Shown in pieces: positions 43,901 through 51,385 of a stretch of 64,000 nt of DNA. Origin of the DNA: Candidatus Methanomethylophilaceae archaeon (lineage in GTDB: Archaea > Thermoplasmatota > Thermoplasmata > Methanomassiliicoccales > Methanomethylophilaceae); assembly GCA_017540825.1 (NCBI GenBank), contig JAFYAH010000049.1:1-64000 (forward strand), read 5' to 3'. The translations under genes and the position numbers were made by a program. Position 1 is the first letter of the stretch. Each line of letters opens with the position of its first letter. The notes beneath the pieces were generated by a model, which saw only the letters and a program-made list of their open reading frames with translations, ran no database searches and was not told the DNA's origin.

Positions 43901-45138
43901 CCTGCGATCTTGCTGTAATACTGGCTGTTGTTCCCCAGGATCTCCGTGGTGGGATAGTACTTGTCCCTGAACGCCTTGTCGAATAGACCGTCGTAGACCA
44001 GCAGGGCCCCTGTGACGGTCAGGTCCGCCCCCTTCGCCACAGCCAGCCTGGACCCGGGAAGGAACCGTATCTTCTTGTCTATGAGGTAAGAGCCGTCCAG
44101 CAGCGTTATATCGAAGTTGTACGGGACCGAGAAGATCGTCTTGGACGAGTCCGCTTGCCGTCCCTGGAAGCTTGGGACTATCTTTCCGAAGGATGCCCCG
44201 CCGGTTATCCGGATGTACTTCTTGTCGATGTCTGGATAGATGTTGCTCGCCCACGCCTTGTCCTTCTCCGCATCGCTCAGATCGTCCCTGGTGTATGCGG
44301 TGAGATGCGCGTTCGCGTTGTACGAGGACGTCAGCGTAGCTCCCTTCGACAGGATTATGAGCCCTTCGGAATCCGAAACCAGAGGCAGCACGACCTTGTT
44401 GTACTTGCTGTCGGCGTACAGGTTCAGCAACCCGAAGACGGTCGCCCCAGAAGTCATGGAGAACTTGCACTGAATGTTAGGCACGGCATACCTGTTGAAG
44501 AACGACTGGCCGTTCTCGTAAGCTACATAGGTCGAATCCCCTCCCACATAATCCGTTACGACCAGCGGCTCGTATACCTCTGCGCCGTCCTGGAGGCTCA
44601 GCGTGCCCCCTCCTATTATGGAACCGTAGCAGTAGAGGCGCCCTCCGTCCGCTATGTTGACCGTGCCGGAGATCTGCATGCGGGCGAAATTGCCCGACGT
44701 GTGCCCCTGGTAATCGAAGGTGAACTTCTTGGACAGAACCCCGCCAACCACGAGCTCCCCCTCGACGTTCAACGTTGCTCCCGGCTCGACTCTGAACACG
44801 AGATAGCGATAGTCATTGTCTGCGATCTTCGGCTCCGCTTTTTCGCCCCCGTCCTCCGTCCCGCTGGCATTCTTCTTCTCCGAATACTGCAGGACCAGCC
44901 TGACGCCTTTTTTCACAGTGGCGTCAGAGCCGAGATGGATATGCATCTCGCTGTCGGGAACGAGGAACACGACGTCTCCCGAGACGCTCGCGGCGAGGGC
45001 TTCGGAGACCGACGCGTATTCAGTGCTGCCGATGACTGCACCCCCCGTGTCTGCGTCGGAACTGGGATCCGACAGGAGCGGCATGAGGCACAAAGCTACG
45101 GCTAAGGCTGACAACAGGACTAGGACATAACGGTTCAA
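40921..45138 (-). CDS. giant surface protein with nine Big_2 repeats and an InlB-type repeat
   Basis: The protein has 1,405 residues. A signal peptide begins NRYVLVLLSALAVALC. It is followed by a Gly/Asp-rich region of about 550 residues with recurrent GTLxI/GxLxL turns (probably a beta-helix), an InlB B-type repeat (ANGGTG ... YRFTGWST ... VTLYAVWK) near residues 560-635, nine Big_2 repeats of 84 residues and a C-terminal membrane anchor ending LMRRKTI. I chose TTG 45138: it puts the signal peptide at the N-terminus and lies about 35 bases after a TATA-like box. The frame is open to 45225, but that part is Arg/Ser-rich and improbable. It is a likely adhesin or cell-wall protein. Confidence 0.87.
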   Translation of the reverse strand: MNRYVLVLLSALAVALCLMPLLSDPSSDADTGGAVIGSTEYASVSEALAASVSGDVVFLVPDSEMHIHLGSDATVKKGVRLVLQYSEKKNASGTEDGGEKAEPKIADNDYRYLVFRVEPGATLNVEGELVVGGVLSKKFTFDYQGHTSGNFARMQISGTVNIADGGRLYCYGSIIGGGTLSLQDGAEVYEPLVVTDYVGGDSTYVAYENGQSFFNRYAVPNIQCKFSMTSGATVFGLLNLYADSKYNKVVLPLVSDSEGLIILSKGATLTSSYNANAHLTAYTRDDLSDAEKDKAWASNIYPDIDKKYIRITGGASFGKIVPSFQGRQADSSKTIFSVPYNFDITLLDGSYLIDKKIRFLPGSRLAVAKGADLTVTGALLVYDGLFDKAFRDKYYPTTEILGNNSQYYSKIAGMIVNGTLNIKGTFTGLVQCTASGGTVSIDPGATLFLKEQPYGAKGKMQGRSELIDNLSKMDLRAFAMDGYGKEFDLVAGKTYTSFNSSEHVLASYKCYSPETGKLVTIALDQAVNGSWSTGTFSVRYSANGGTGEAPKDLNRYEAGEYASILGQNGLSKDGYRFTGWSTSSKGAGTVYVQGQKMQVNSNVTLYAVWKALSPVTGVVLDKTSAAIDVGGSVTLKATVSPSDATNKTVSWSTSSPKVATVSNGKVTGVSAGKATITATTVDGGFKATCVVTVQGPVVVKGVTLDKTSAAIDVGGSVTLKATVSPSDATNKTVNWSTSSPKVATVVNGKVTGLSAGKATITATTADGGYKATCVVTVSAPLVKVTGITISKSSLSLKEGESASLVASVIPSNATNKAVSWSSEDSGIATVVGGVVTGKSVGTTTVTATSADGGFSKTCEVTVVSSVVKVTGVKFKDPQVTMAVGKTQMLSYEVLPADATDTEVTWKSSDPSVVSVSFGVLTSKSEGRAAITVTTKDGGFSDTCEVVVERSVIEVTGISLDRHALEMKQGTDDKLIATVLPSDATNRQVIWYSMNLAVVTVDSDGNLHAVSSGVTDVQVATSGGEFKDSCQVKVTKAEVPVSSVLLDDEFISMEAGETAVLKYTVLPVGASWKSLEWSSSDSSVAAVKDGTVTGVSAGTASITLAVDGVQDVCTVVVTDRTVPVESVVLDKSEATLSVGSETTLIATVLPSNATYKTVQWETSDSSVATVSDGTVVAVSEGVATITAKTMDGHEGRCVVTVVDDAIEVTGVSLDKTDAAVHVGEILELHANVAPAEATNKSVRWYSSDPDIASVDGGTVSGVSAGSVVITVITYDGGYSASCNVDVLPPVIHVTSVSLDKTSVTMKVGDSSYLSATILPPDASDRSLVWSSSDSRVVSVSGGSLKAITPGTATITVTAEGGVTAACEVTVEPLPAGDGNALLYAAIAIGAVLAILAVVLLMRRKTI
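42845..43282. repeat. near-identical 252-bp tandem repeats inside a Big_2 gene
   Basis: Two neighbouring Big_2 units, about 42845-43030 and 43097-43282, match almost base for base over some 185 bases at a period of 252 (84 codons); other units of the gene are far more diverged. This indicates recent duplication or gene conversion. Confidence 0.75.
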
Positions 45139-45167
45139 TAGGACACCGGCGGAGCGATGGGTTTCAG

Positions 45168-45177
45168 TTCTTAAATC
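45168..45177 (-). promoter_or_regulatory. TATA-like box of the nine-repeat surface protein
   Basis: On the minus strand GATTTAAGAA lies about 35 bases before the TTG at 45138. It supports that start over the upstream TTG at 45225. Confidence 0.4.
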
Positions 45178-45232
45178 TGTTGTCGACGAACTCCTTCGTC
45201 TCCTGCGAGAGCCCTCTTTTTCCAAGCATTTG

Positions 45233-45242
45233 TTTTAACATA
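45233..45242 (+). promoter_or_regulatory. TATA-like box of the membrane GTPase-like gene
   Basis: TTTTAACATA is centred 24 bases before ATG 45261 and points to a leaderless transcript. Confidence 0.45.
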
Positions 45243-45260
45243 CGTGCGCATACCCCCTTC

Positions 45261-46703
45261 ATGAACGGAACGAACAAGGCGATCATCGCAGCGGTCTACG
45301 GGACGGCCGTAGCCTACACCGCCGCGGCGTTCGTGCTCACGGTCCTGAGCTTCGAGGGCGACGCAGGCACGGTTCTTCCCGGCATAGCCGTCCTGCACGG
45401 CCCCTACAGCGACTTCGTGGCTCCTCTGTCCATCAACTTCGCAGTGGCTCTGGCCGGCATAGCCCTCTCCCTGGCAGGCATGGCCACCAGCGAGCCTCTG
45501 GACGTGGCCGGGAGGACCAATCCCGCCCAGTACCTGTGGACGCACAGGCCCAACGCGTTCCTCCGCTGCATCGGGGCGCCCTGGGGGCTGATGACCACCG
45601 CCTTGAAGAAGAACCTCGCGCTGTCCGTAGTGCCCATAGCGCTGCTCCCTCTGTACGCCGTCTGGTCCGCCATACTCTCGGTCGCCCTGATAGTTCCGTT
45701 CCTGGTAGCCAAGGCCGTCGTCTCCGCGATGATCTCCTCGGAAGCGAAGAAGGAGAGGACGCAGTACAGGAAGGACACGGGGTTCATGGTGTGCCCCGGG
45801 TGCAAGAGCGTGTTCGCCCGCCCGCTGGTGGTGTGCAGATGCGGACTCACCCTGGACTACCCGGTGCCCGGAATATACGGCATAAAGAAGCAGATGTGCA
45901 ACAACGGGGACGAGATCGGCTGCACCGCCGGCAGCAGAACGGAGCTGAGGACGTCCTGCCCGCACTGCCACGAGGAGATAGAGACGCAGGAGGCCAATCC
46001 CATCTGCATCGCGCTCGCGGGAGCCGTCGGCTCCGGGAAGACCACGCTGATGCTGGCGGGAGTGGAGGGGATCGTCGAAAGGGCCAAGCGCTCCACGATA
46101 CCCACCCAGGCGGCGACCGACGGGGTCTCTGCCGAGGCTAGGAAATCGAAAGACTACGTCGGCCGCACCACGCCGGGCGAGAAGGATTCCCAGTGCCTCT
46201 TCCTCAAGCCGATGAACAGGCACGAGACGGAGCTGGTGATAAACGACGTCTCCGGCTTCGAGTTCAAGCCCAGCGCGACCAAGTCCCTGTTCGAGGACTA
46301 CTACGAGTACGTGGACGGGGTGGTCTTCGTCCTGGACCCCACCCGCCTGGGCGCCGCCGAAGGGCAGGACCTGCTGGAGACGTTCAACAGCTTCTACGGG
46401 ATGTACTCTAAGGTGAAGGGCGCCAGGCCCGGGACCGTCTTCGGCTCCAGGATGGCGATCGTGGCGACGAGGAAGGACGTCACCGGCCTGGAGGACGACG
46501 ACGTCAGAGGATTCATCTCCAACAAAGGGAAGGAGGCGTTCGTCAGGACCGTGGAGGCGGTGTTCGAGGACGTCCGCTACTTCTCCGTGTGCGCCACGGG
46601 GACGGGCTCGTACGAAGCCGCCAGGCCGTTCATATGGATAATCGAGAGCGCGGACGAGGAGCTCGCGAGGATGCTCGATCCCTCCGATTCTGCGAACAGA
46701 TGA
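45261..46703 (+). CDS. membrane-anchored GTPase-like protein with zinc ribbons
   Basis: This is a 480-residue protein. Transmembrane stretches lie at about 8-30, 55-75 and 118-155. A Cys-rich domain follows (C178, C181, C192, C194, C213, C221, C233, C236), probably two zinc ribbons. The C-terminal half is a P-loop GTPase: GAVGSGKT (254-261), NDVSGFEF (about 328-335, like the G3 D-x-x-G), VFVLDPTRLG and ATRKD (G4-like). This resembles the double-GTPase/DO-GTPase2 group of conflict-associated GTPases, but here it is single and membrane-bound. Its position between a surface protein and glycosyltransferases suggests an envelope role; neither is certain. Confidence 0.6.
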   Translation: MNGTNKAIIAAVYGTAVAYTAAAFVLTVLSFEGDAGTVLPGIAVLHGPYSDFVAPLSINFAVALAGIALSLAGMATSEPLDVAGRTNPAQYLWTHRPNAFLRCIGAPWGLMTTALKKNLALSVVPIALLPLYAVWSAILSVALIVPFLVAKAVVSAMISSEAKKERTQYRKDTGFMVCPGCKSVFARPLVVCRCGLTLDYPVPGIYGIKKQMCNNGDEIGCTAGSRTELRTSCPHCHEEIETQEANPICIALAGAVGSGKTTLMLAGVEGIVERAKRSTIPTQAATDGVSAEARKSKDYVGRTTPGEKDSQCLFLKPMNRHETELVINDVSGFEFKPSATKSLFEDYYEYVDGVVFVLDPTRLGAAEGQDLLETFNSFYGMYSKVKGARPGTVFGSRMAIVATRKDVTGLEDDDVRGFISNKGKEAFVRTVEAVFEDVRYFSVCATGTGSYEAARPFIWIIESADEELARMLDPSDSANR

Positions 46704-49026
46704 AATATCGCCGCCACCATCGAGAGTGCGTCACATGGCCAACGCCGAGAAAGAACCGACCGGGACCCGCCCCAGAGTCAGCGTAATTATATGCGTGCTG
46801 AACGGGGAGAGGTTCGTCGAGACGATCTGCGAGTACACGATGAAGCAGACGTTCAAGGACATAGAGGTCCTGCTCATAGTCTCCGACAAGAGCGTGGACA
46901 GGACGCTGGAGGCTTCCGAGGAGATGGCCGCGAAGATGCCTCGCGCGACGGTGTACAAGTATCGCGACGTGGGCGAGCTCGGCGGCTCCAAGAACCACGG
47001 GCTGGAGCATGCCAAAGGGGATTTCCTGTGGTTCCTCGACGTGGACGACGAGCCGTCCCTGCACTACCTGGAGGAGCTCGTCGGGATAGCGGACGCGGAA
47101 GGCGCCGACATAGTCGGATGCAACTTCAGGTACTCCACCGTCCGCACCCCCCTGGAGGAGGACGACAGGAAGTACAAGGTCTGCTCCATGACCGGCGTCG
47201 AGGCGGCCAAGCTTAGGGCCACCGAGAGGTACCCCGTAGCCTCCTGGTCGATGCTCTACAGCAGGAAGATGGTCTTGGAGAACGGGATACGCTTCGAGGA
47301 GGGGATATGCGAGGACATATCGTTCACGTACAAGTCCCTGCTCCATGCGAAGAAGGTCTGCTTCTGCTACAAGCCCCTGTACAAGTACATGATAACTCCA
47401 GGCTCCGTGTGCAACGACAAGAAGAACAAGGACCGCAGGGGCCTGACCGAGCTGGTCAGGTACGACAACCTGGAGAGATACATCGACGGATTTCCCGAGG
47501 AGACGTTCTTCCGCAACCGGTTCGCGCTGCTCCGCATCAGGTCGTCCGGCCACCTGACTTTCTTGACCTTCTGCAGGTACGTCTGCGGCGAGGACCACAG
47601 GCAGATGCTGAAGAGGACCCCTGGCGCCATGGCCGTCCTGGAAGGCCTCTTCCAGCGCATGTTCCCGCCGGTGTACTACCTCATGATGAGGACGTGGTTC
47701 AAGCTGGTCTTCTACAGGTCCGGGAGATCGTACGTGCCCGTCTAGCTCGAGAAGGACCGATCGCGCCGAGTTCATCTTGGCGATGACGTCCGTTATCAGC
47801 TTCTTGGCCAGGAACTTTGCGTCGCGGACGGTCGGTATCAAGGGGGACCAGTCCGAATGGTCCGGCCCGGACGCCCATTTTATCCCGTCCAGTATGGGGC
47901 GGTACCTGCTCCTGGAGTCGGCCGACAGCATGGACCAGCTCGTGACTGCGTCGTATCCCATCGGCGGCAGATGGTCGCCGAACACCGACCTCAGGGCCCT
48001 GGCGTAGTCGCACTCCCCCTCCGTAATGCCTCCGTACATCTCGCAGCGGCTCCTCTCCCATGGCGGGACGTCCTCCATGTACACGGGGCTGCCGTCCTTC
48101 CAGCCCATCACGGGCGGCTCGGGGGAGCTCATGAAGAACTCCGGGACGTTTATGCGGGACCATCCGAAGACGAACCTGTCGCGGTAGTGGAAGGAGTCGT
48201 AGTCCAGGTCGGCGTCCGCCAGGCTCACGAAGTAATGGCCCTTGACCTTCCTCCCTGACATCTCCTCTATGAGCTTCTGCGAGGTGAACTTCATCGTGGT
48301 GCAGTCCACCAGATGGACGCCGTCGCCATTCACCAGGGACCTGGCGTACTCGGAGTAGGCGGCTCCCGCCTTCCTGCGCATCGCGTCTATCTCGTCGACG
48401 CGGCTGTTGTACAGGTCCACCATCTGCGCCGGGTCCTCGGGGATGGCGTCGAGGCCGAGGTCGTCCTTGAAGTATATGAGGAGGTAGCTCACCCATCTGA
48501 CAACCTTCTGATGGTCGAACCTGTGGAACGCCTTCCCGAGGAGGACCATGGGGCCGAACGGGATGTGTATGTCGGTGAAGATGTATGCCAGAAGCCTCTG
48601 GGCGTGTACGTAGTGCAGGTCCTTCCTCCCAGGATCCAGGGCCGACATGACCCTCATGAGGTTGTAGCCGTCCCTGGAGACGAAGAGCGCGCGAGAGGAC
48701 GCCGGCACCTTGCCGATGAGATAGGACGCGTAAGAAGCCATCATAGGCCCGCCGTAGCGGAATCCGAGCTCGTGCACGTCGTCGCTAGCCTCGCCGAGGG
48801 CGCCGCACCAGCGCAGGACGTCCATCCCCAGTATCGTGGAGCGGTCCAGATCGTCGCCGCGGCCTATGAACCCCTTTGCCATGGGATGGGCCTCGAAGTA
48901 CCTGTCGGTCTGGCGCGGATAGAGGATCCCCCTGATCCCGTGGCGCCTGGCCATGTCCACGTCCGCGCGCCTGTTGTCGCCTATATGGACGATGTCGTCC
49001 GGAGAAGCCCCTAGAGCGTCCAGGAC
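46630..49026 (-). CDS. HAD-like hydrolase, C-terminal part after the in-frame TAG
   Basis: The frame continues the N-terminal part: HIGDNRRADVDMARRHG completes the HAD active site, and a domain of about 400 residues follows (GLDAIPEDP, FTSQKLIEEMSG, FVFGWSRINVPEF). Proteins of this make-up sit in capsule and cell-wall loci. Conserved-looking sequence ends near 47750 (NSARSVLLEL). Below that the frame runs antisense through the whole glycosyltransferase gene to 46630; that part is probably not real. A lost stop or a frameshift near 47745 is likely. If TAG is not read through, translation would have to restart at ATG 48960, without the nucleophile motif. Confidence 0.6.
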   Translation of the reverse strand, partial: VLDALGASPDDIVHIGDNRRADVDMARRHGIRGILYPRQTDRYFEAHPMAKGFIGRGDDLDRSTILGMDVLRWCGALGEASDDVHELGFRYGGPMMASYASYLIGKVPASSRALFVSRDGYNLMRVMSALDPGRKDLHYVHAQRLLAYIFTDIHIPFGPMVLLGKAFHRFDHQKVVRWVSYLLIYFKDDLGLDAIPEDPAQMVDLYNSRVDEIDAMRRKAGAAYSEYARSLVNGDGVHLVDCTTMKFTSQKLIEEMSGRKVKGHYFVSLADADLDYDSFHYRDRFVFGWSRINVPEFFMSSPEPPVMGWKDGSPVYMEDVPPWERSRCEMYGGITEGECDYARALRSVFGDHLPPMGYDAVTSWSMLSADSRSRYRPILDGIKWASGPDHSDWSPLIPTVRDAKFLAKKLITDVIAKMNSARSVLLELDGHVRSPGPVEDQLEPRPHHEVVHRREHALEEAFQDGHGARGPLQHLPVVLAADVPAEGQESQVAGRPDAEQREPVAEERLLGKSVDVSLQVVVPDQLGQAPAVLVLLVVAHGAWSYHVLVQGLVAEADLLRMEQGLVRERYVLAYPLLEAYPVLQDHLPAVEHRPGGYGVPLGGPKLGRLDAGHGADLVLPVVLLQGGADGGVPEVASDYVGAFRVRYPDELLQVVQGRLVVHVEEPQEIPFGMLQPVVLGAAELAHVAILVHRRARHLRGHLLGSLQRPVHALVGDYEQDLYVLERLLHRVLADRLDEPLPVQHAYNYADSGAGPGRFFLGVGHVTHSRWWRRYFICSQNRRDRASSRAPRPRSRLSI
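46735..47745 (+). CDS. family 2 glycosyltransferase
   Basis: The 336-residue protein has the GT-A pattern RVSVIICVLNGERF (about 14-27), GGSKNHGLEHAKGDF and the metal site FLDVDDEPS (about 101-109). It transfers a sugar from a nucleotide donor, probably onto a surface glycan. It has no membrane segment. The stop is TAG, the only clear TAG stop in a confident gene of this window. The start is ATG 46735, with GTG 46726 as alternative. It lies just downstream of the GTPase-like gene (31 bases) and converges on the HAD gene. Confidence 0.85.
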   Translation: MANAEKEPTGTRPRVSVIICVLNGERFVETICEYTMKQTFKDIEVLLIVSDKSVDRTLEASEEMAAKMPRATVYKYRDVGELGGSKNHGLEHAKGDFLWFLDVDDEPSLHYLEELVGIADAEGADIVGCNFRYSTVRTPLEEDDRKYKVCSMTGVEAAKLRATERYPVASWSMLYSRKMVLENGIRFEEGICEDISFTYKSLLHAKKVCFCYKPLYKYMITPGSVCNDKKNKDRRGLTELVRYDNLERYIDGFPEETFFRNRFALLRIRSSGHLTFLTFCRYVCGEDHRQMLKRTPGAMAVLEGLFQRMFPPVYYLMMRTWFKLVFYRSGRSYVPV

Positions 49027-49521
49027 CTACGGGTAGATGTCCCCGCAGAACTTGCTGGCGCCCATGTCGTTCGACACGAAGACCTCGCTGAGGCAGTCGA
49101 TGCCGCAGCTATCTAGGATGGACAACACCACGCTTTTGGGAAGATACATGTCAGAGACCGCGACAGCCTTCCCGCCGCGACGGACTATCTCCGATGCCAG
49201 ATCGGCGGTCTCCGGATTCCTGCGGCATACCGCTATCTCCTGCTGGACCTCCAGGTCGGCCAGCTGCATGTCCGGGCCCATCAGCTCGTAGATCTCGTCA
49301 AGGACTATCTCCCTGCGATGCAGCCTCCTGGCCTCGGCCTCCGCCTTCACGCGCGCCTTGGCGAACCCTTCCGGCGCCATGCCGGTCGCCTCCATGTGCT
49401 TGAACAGGTCCGTCGGCCTGAGGAACGGCCTCAGCACCAAGGTGTCGAAGATGTCGAACGTGACGTACTCCGGCAGGCTGTCCAGGTCCAGGCCCTGGAA
49501 CGGGGCGCGGACGGAGGTCAA
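49027..49521 (-). CDS. HAD-like hydrolase, N-terminal part, ends at an in-frame TAG
   Basis: This 164-codon part has the HAD nucleophile motif VTFDIFDTLVLRP (about 18-30), a helical cap, then GKAVAVSDMYLPKS (second HAD motif) and ends ...FCGDIYP before TAG at 49027-49029. Directly after the TAG, in the same frame and without gap, comes VLDALGASPDDIVHIGDN, the third and fourth HAD motifs. The TAG therefore stands inside one continuous gene. In an organism that decodes TAG as pyrrolysine the protein could be made in full; otherwise the gene is broken. The start is TTG 49521 with an AGGAGG-like site upstream. Confidence 0.75.
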   Translation of the reverse strand: MTSVRAPFQGLDLDSLPEYVTFDIFDTLVLRPFLRPTDLFKHMEATGMAPEGFAKARVKAEAEARRLHRREIVLDEIYELMGPDMQLADLEVQQEIAVCRRNPETADLASEIVRRGGKAVAVSDMYLPKSVVLSILDSCGIDCLSEVFVSNDMGASKFCGDIYP

Positions 49522-49825
49522 GGACGGACGCCTCCTGAGACGATGCTCGCACTCGGATGCAAGCCATAAAGATCGGACCCCACGCTGAACACCTCGGCCG
49601 TCATACGGCGGCGGACTGTCCGACTACATGCGAACTCCGATAAAAACAATGCCGTACCGCGAGCGTCCCTCCGCTGCCGCGGCCACGCTCCCGCCTCTTA
49701 ATCCGGCATGCATATAATGCGATGCGCCTGCTCGAATCCGAATCTTTCCACGAAAGCTGGTGCTGTCCGTGACACAATAAAATACGATGAACTGCTTATC
49801 CAGATAAAGGAGAAAGAACCGTAAC
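49522..49825. other. gene-free stretch with one promoter
   Basis: No coding frame can be supported here. AATAAAATA at 49776-49784 followed by AAAGGAGAAAG near 49806-49816 is the likely promoter and ribosome site of the leucine-rich-repeat gene at 49826. The left part probably holds the promoter of the minus-strand HAD gene; GATAAAAAC near 49640 is the only AT-rich spot. Confidence 0.4.
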
Positions 49826-51373
49826 ATGACCGACTTCATTACGACAGACAACCTCAGATGGAGGATAGAGGACAACACGCTGTACATCGAGGCAGTCGAT
49901 GACGGGGAAATGAAGGACTACGTCAAGGACAACCAATGTTTCAGCCCCTGGTACACCGAAAGGAGCAAGATAACAGAGGCGATCATATCGGACGGGATCA
50001 CGAGGATAGGGGCCGGCGCGTTCTACGACTGCTACAAGATGGAGCGCGTCACCATCCCCGAATCCGTCAAGTCCGTGGGGTTCCAGTCGTTCCACAACTG
50101 CGAGAAGCTCAAGAACCTGACCTTCCCCAGCGGCCTGGAGAGCATCGGCGACTACGCGTTCACCTTCTGCGCCTCCTTGAAATCCATCACGTTCACGTCC
50201 ACTCAGCCCCCTGCGGTCGGGAAGAACCTCTTCGAGACGTTCGCCGAATCTGAAGACATGGTTACCCTGTACGGACAAGGAATCGACTCGGACGTCTTCA
50301 ACGACGACACCATCGGACCGAACGGCAAGATAACGTTCGAGATCGGCGGCAGGAGCGACAACATAACGTGGTCCATCGCTGAAGGGATACTGAAGCTCTC
50401 CATGAGCAGGGACAAGGACGCCAAGTACAAGCCCTACGTCGAGGACAACGTATGCTCGGCACCGTGGCACAAGTACCGCACCGGCATACACGTGGCGACT
50501 CTGAGCACCGGGTTCAAGAACCTCAACGACGGCCTCTTCTTCGACTGCACCTTCCTCAAGAGGGTGGAGATCCCGGAGGTCGAGTCGATAGGGCGCCAGA
50601 CGTTCCACAACTGCAGGAGCCTCGAATCGCTCGTCCTGCCCTCCACCGTGAAGAAGATCGGAGACTTCGCGTTCACATTCTGCACCTCCCTCAGGCTCAT
50701 CCACCTGGGGACACCTTGGACCCCCGAGCTCGGGTACCACATGTTCGACACCGTCCCCGGAGCAGGCATCATCACCCTGAAAGGGACGGGCTGGAACGAT
50801 GCCGAGTCCCTGAACGAGAAGACCTTGGGGGACAACGCCAGGGTCACGTTCGATGTCAACGGCAGCTCGGACAACATCGAATGGGTCATGAGGGACGGCG
50901 TCCTGACGGTGAGGCCCATCATGGGCGGCGACGGGACCATGGACCAGATGGTCGAGAACAACGTCTGCTCGGCCCCGTGGCACAAGTACGCGATCGGCAT
51001 CTTCTCGGCGATATTGGAGCCGGGAGTGAAGAACATAGGAGCGGGAGCCTTCTACGACTGCATCAACATGAGCGACATAGACATCCCCCTTTCGGTGGAG
51101 ACGGTCGGCTTCCAGGCGTTCCACAACTGCAGGAGCCTTCGCAACATAACATTCCAGATGAACGTCCGCGAGATCGGCGACTTCGCGTTCACCTTCTGCA
51201 CCTCTCTAAAGAGCCTTTACTTCCTTTCCATAGAGAGCCCCGAGTTCGGCATAGGCCTGTTCGACGGGTGCCCTGACGACGAGGAGATCAGGATACACAG
51301 GCTCGGATGGATGCCCAAGAACAGCAACATAAGAAACTACAAGATGGTGAAGTTCGTCAAGATAGGCGAATGA
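49826..51373 (+). CDS. BspA-like leucine-rich-repeat protein, three modules
   Basis: This 515-residue protein has BspA-type (LRR_5) repeats of the kind IGAGAFYDC..M..V.IP.SV..VGFQ.FHNC..L. It consists of three modules of about 165 residues. Each opens with a W-x-(I/V) strand and an acidic D(N/Q)xC(F/S)(S/A)PW motif, carries three or four repeats, and ends with FTFC.SL. It has no signal peptide or anchor, which is unusual since BspA proteins are mostly surface proteins. It may be cytoplasmic or leave the cell by another route. It starts a short operon with two genes of the glycan region. Confidence 0.82.
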   Translation: MTDFITTDNLRWRIEDNTLYIEAVDDGEMKDYVKDNQCFSPWYTERSKITEAIISDGITRIGAGAFYDCYKMERVTIPESVKSVGFQSFHNCEKLKNLTFPSGLESIGDYAFTFCASLKSITFTSTQPPAVGKNLFETFAESEDMVTLYGQGIDSDVFNDDTIGPNGKITFEIGGRSDNITWSIAEGILKLSMSRDKDAKYKPYVEDNVCSAPWHKYRTGIHVATLSTGFKNLNDGLFFDCTFLKRVEIPEVESIGRQTFHNCRSLESLVLPSTVKKIGDFAFTFCTSLRLIHLGTPWTPELGYHMFDTVPGAGIITLKGTGWNDAESLNEKTLGDNARVTFDVNGSSDNIEWVMRDGVLTVRPIMGGDGTMDQMVENNVCSAPWHKYAIGIFSAILEPGVKNIGAGAFYDCINMSDIDIPLSVETVGFQAFHNCRSLRNITFQMNVREIGDFAFTFCTSLKSLYFLSIESPEFGIGLFDGCPDDEEIRIHRLGWMPKNSNIRNYKMVKFVKIGE

Positions 51374-51385
51374 AGAGGTGGTAAG

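Noticed and set aside
47743-47745. TAG at the end of the family 2 glycosyltransferase as a second pyrrolysine site
   Set aside because: Beyond it the frame is only antisense shadow of the HAD gene, and the protein has normal length at this stop.
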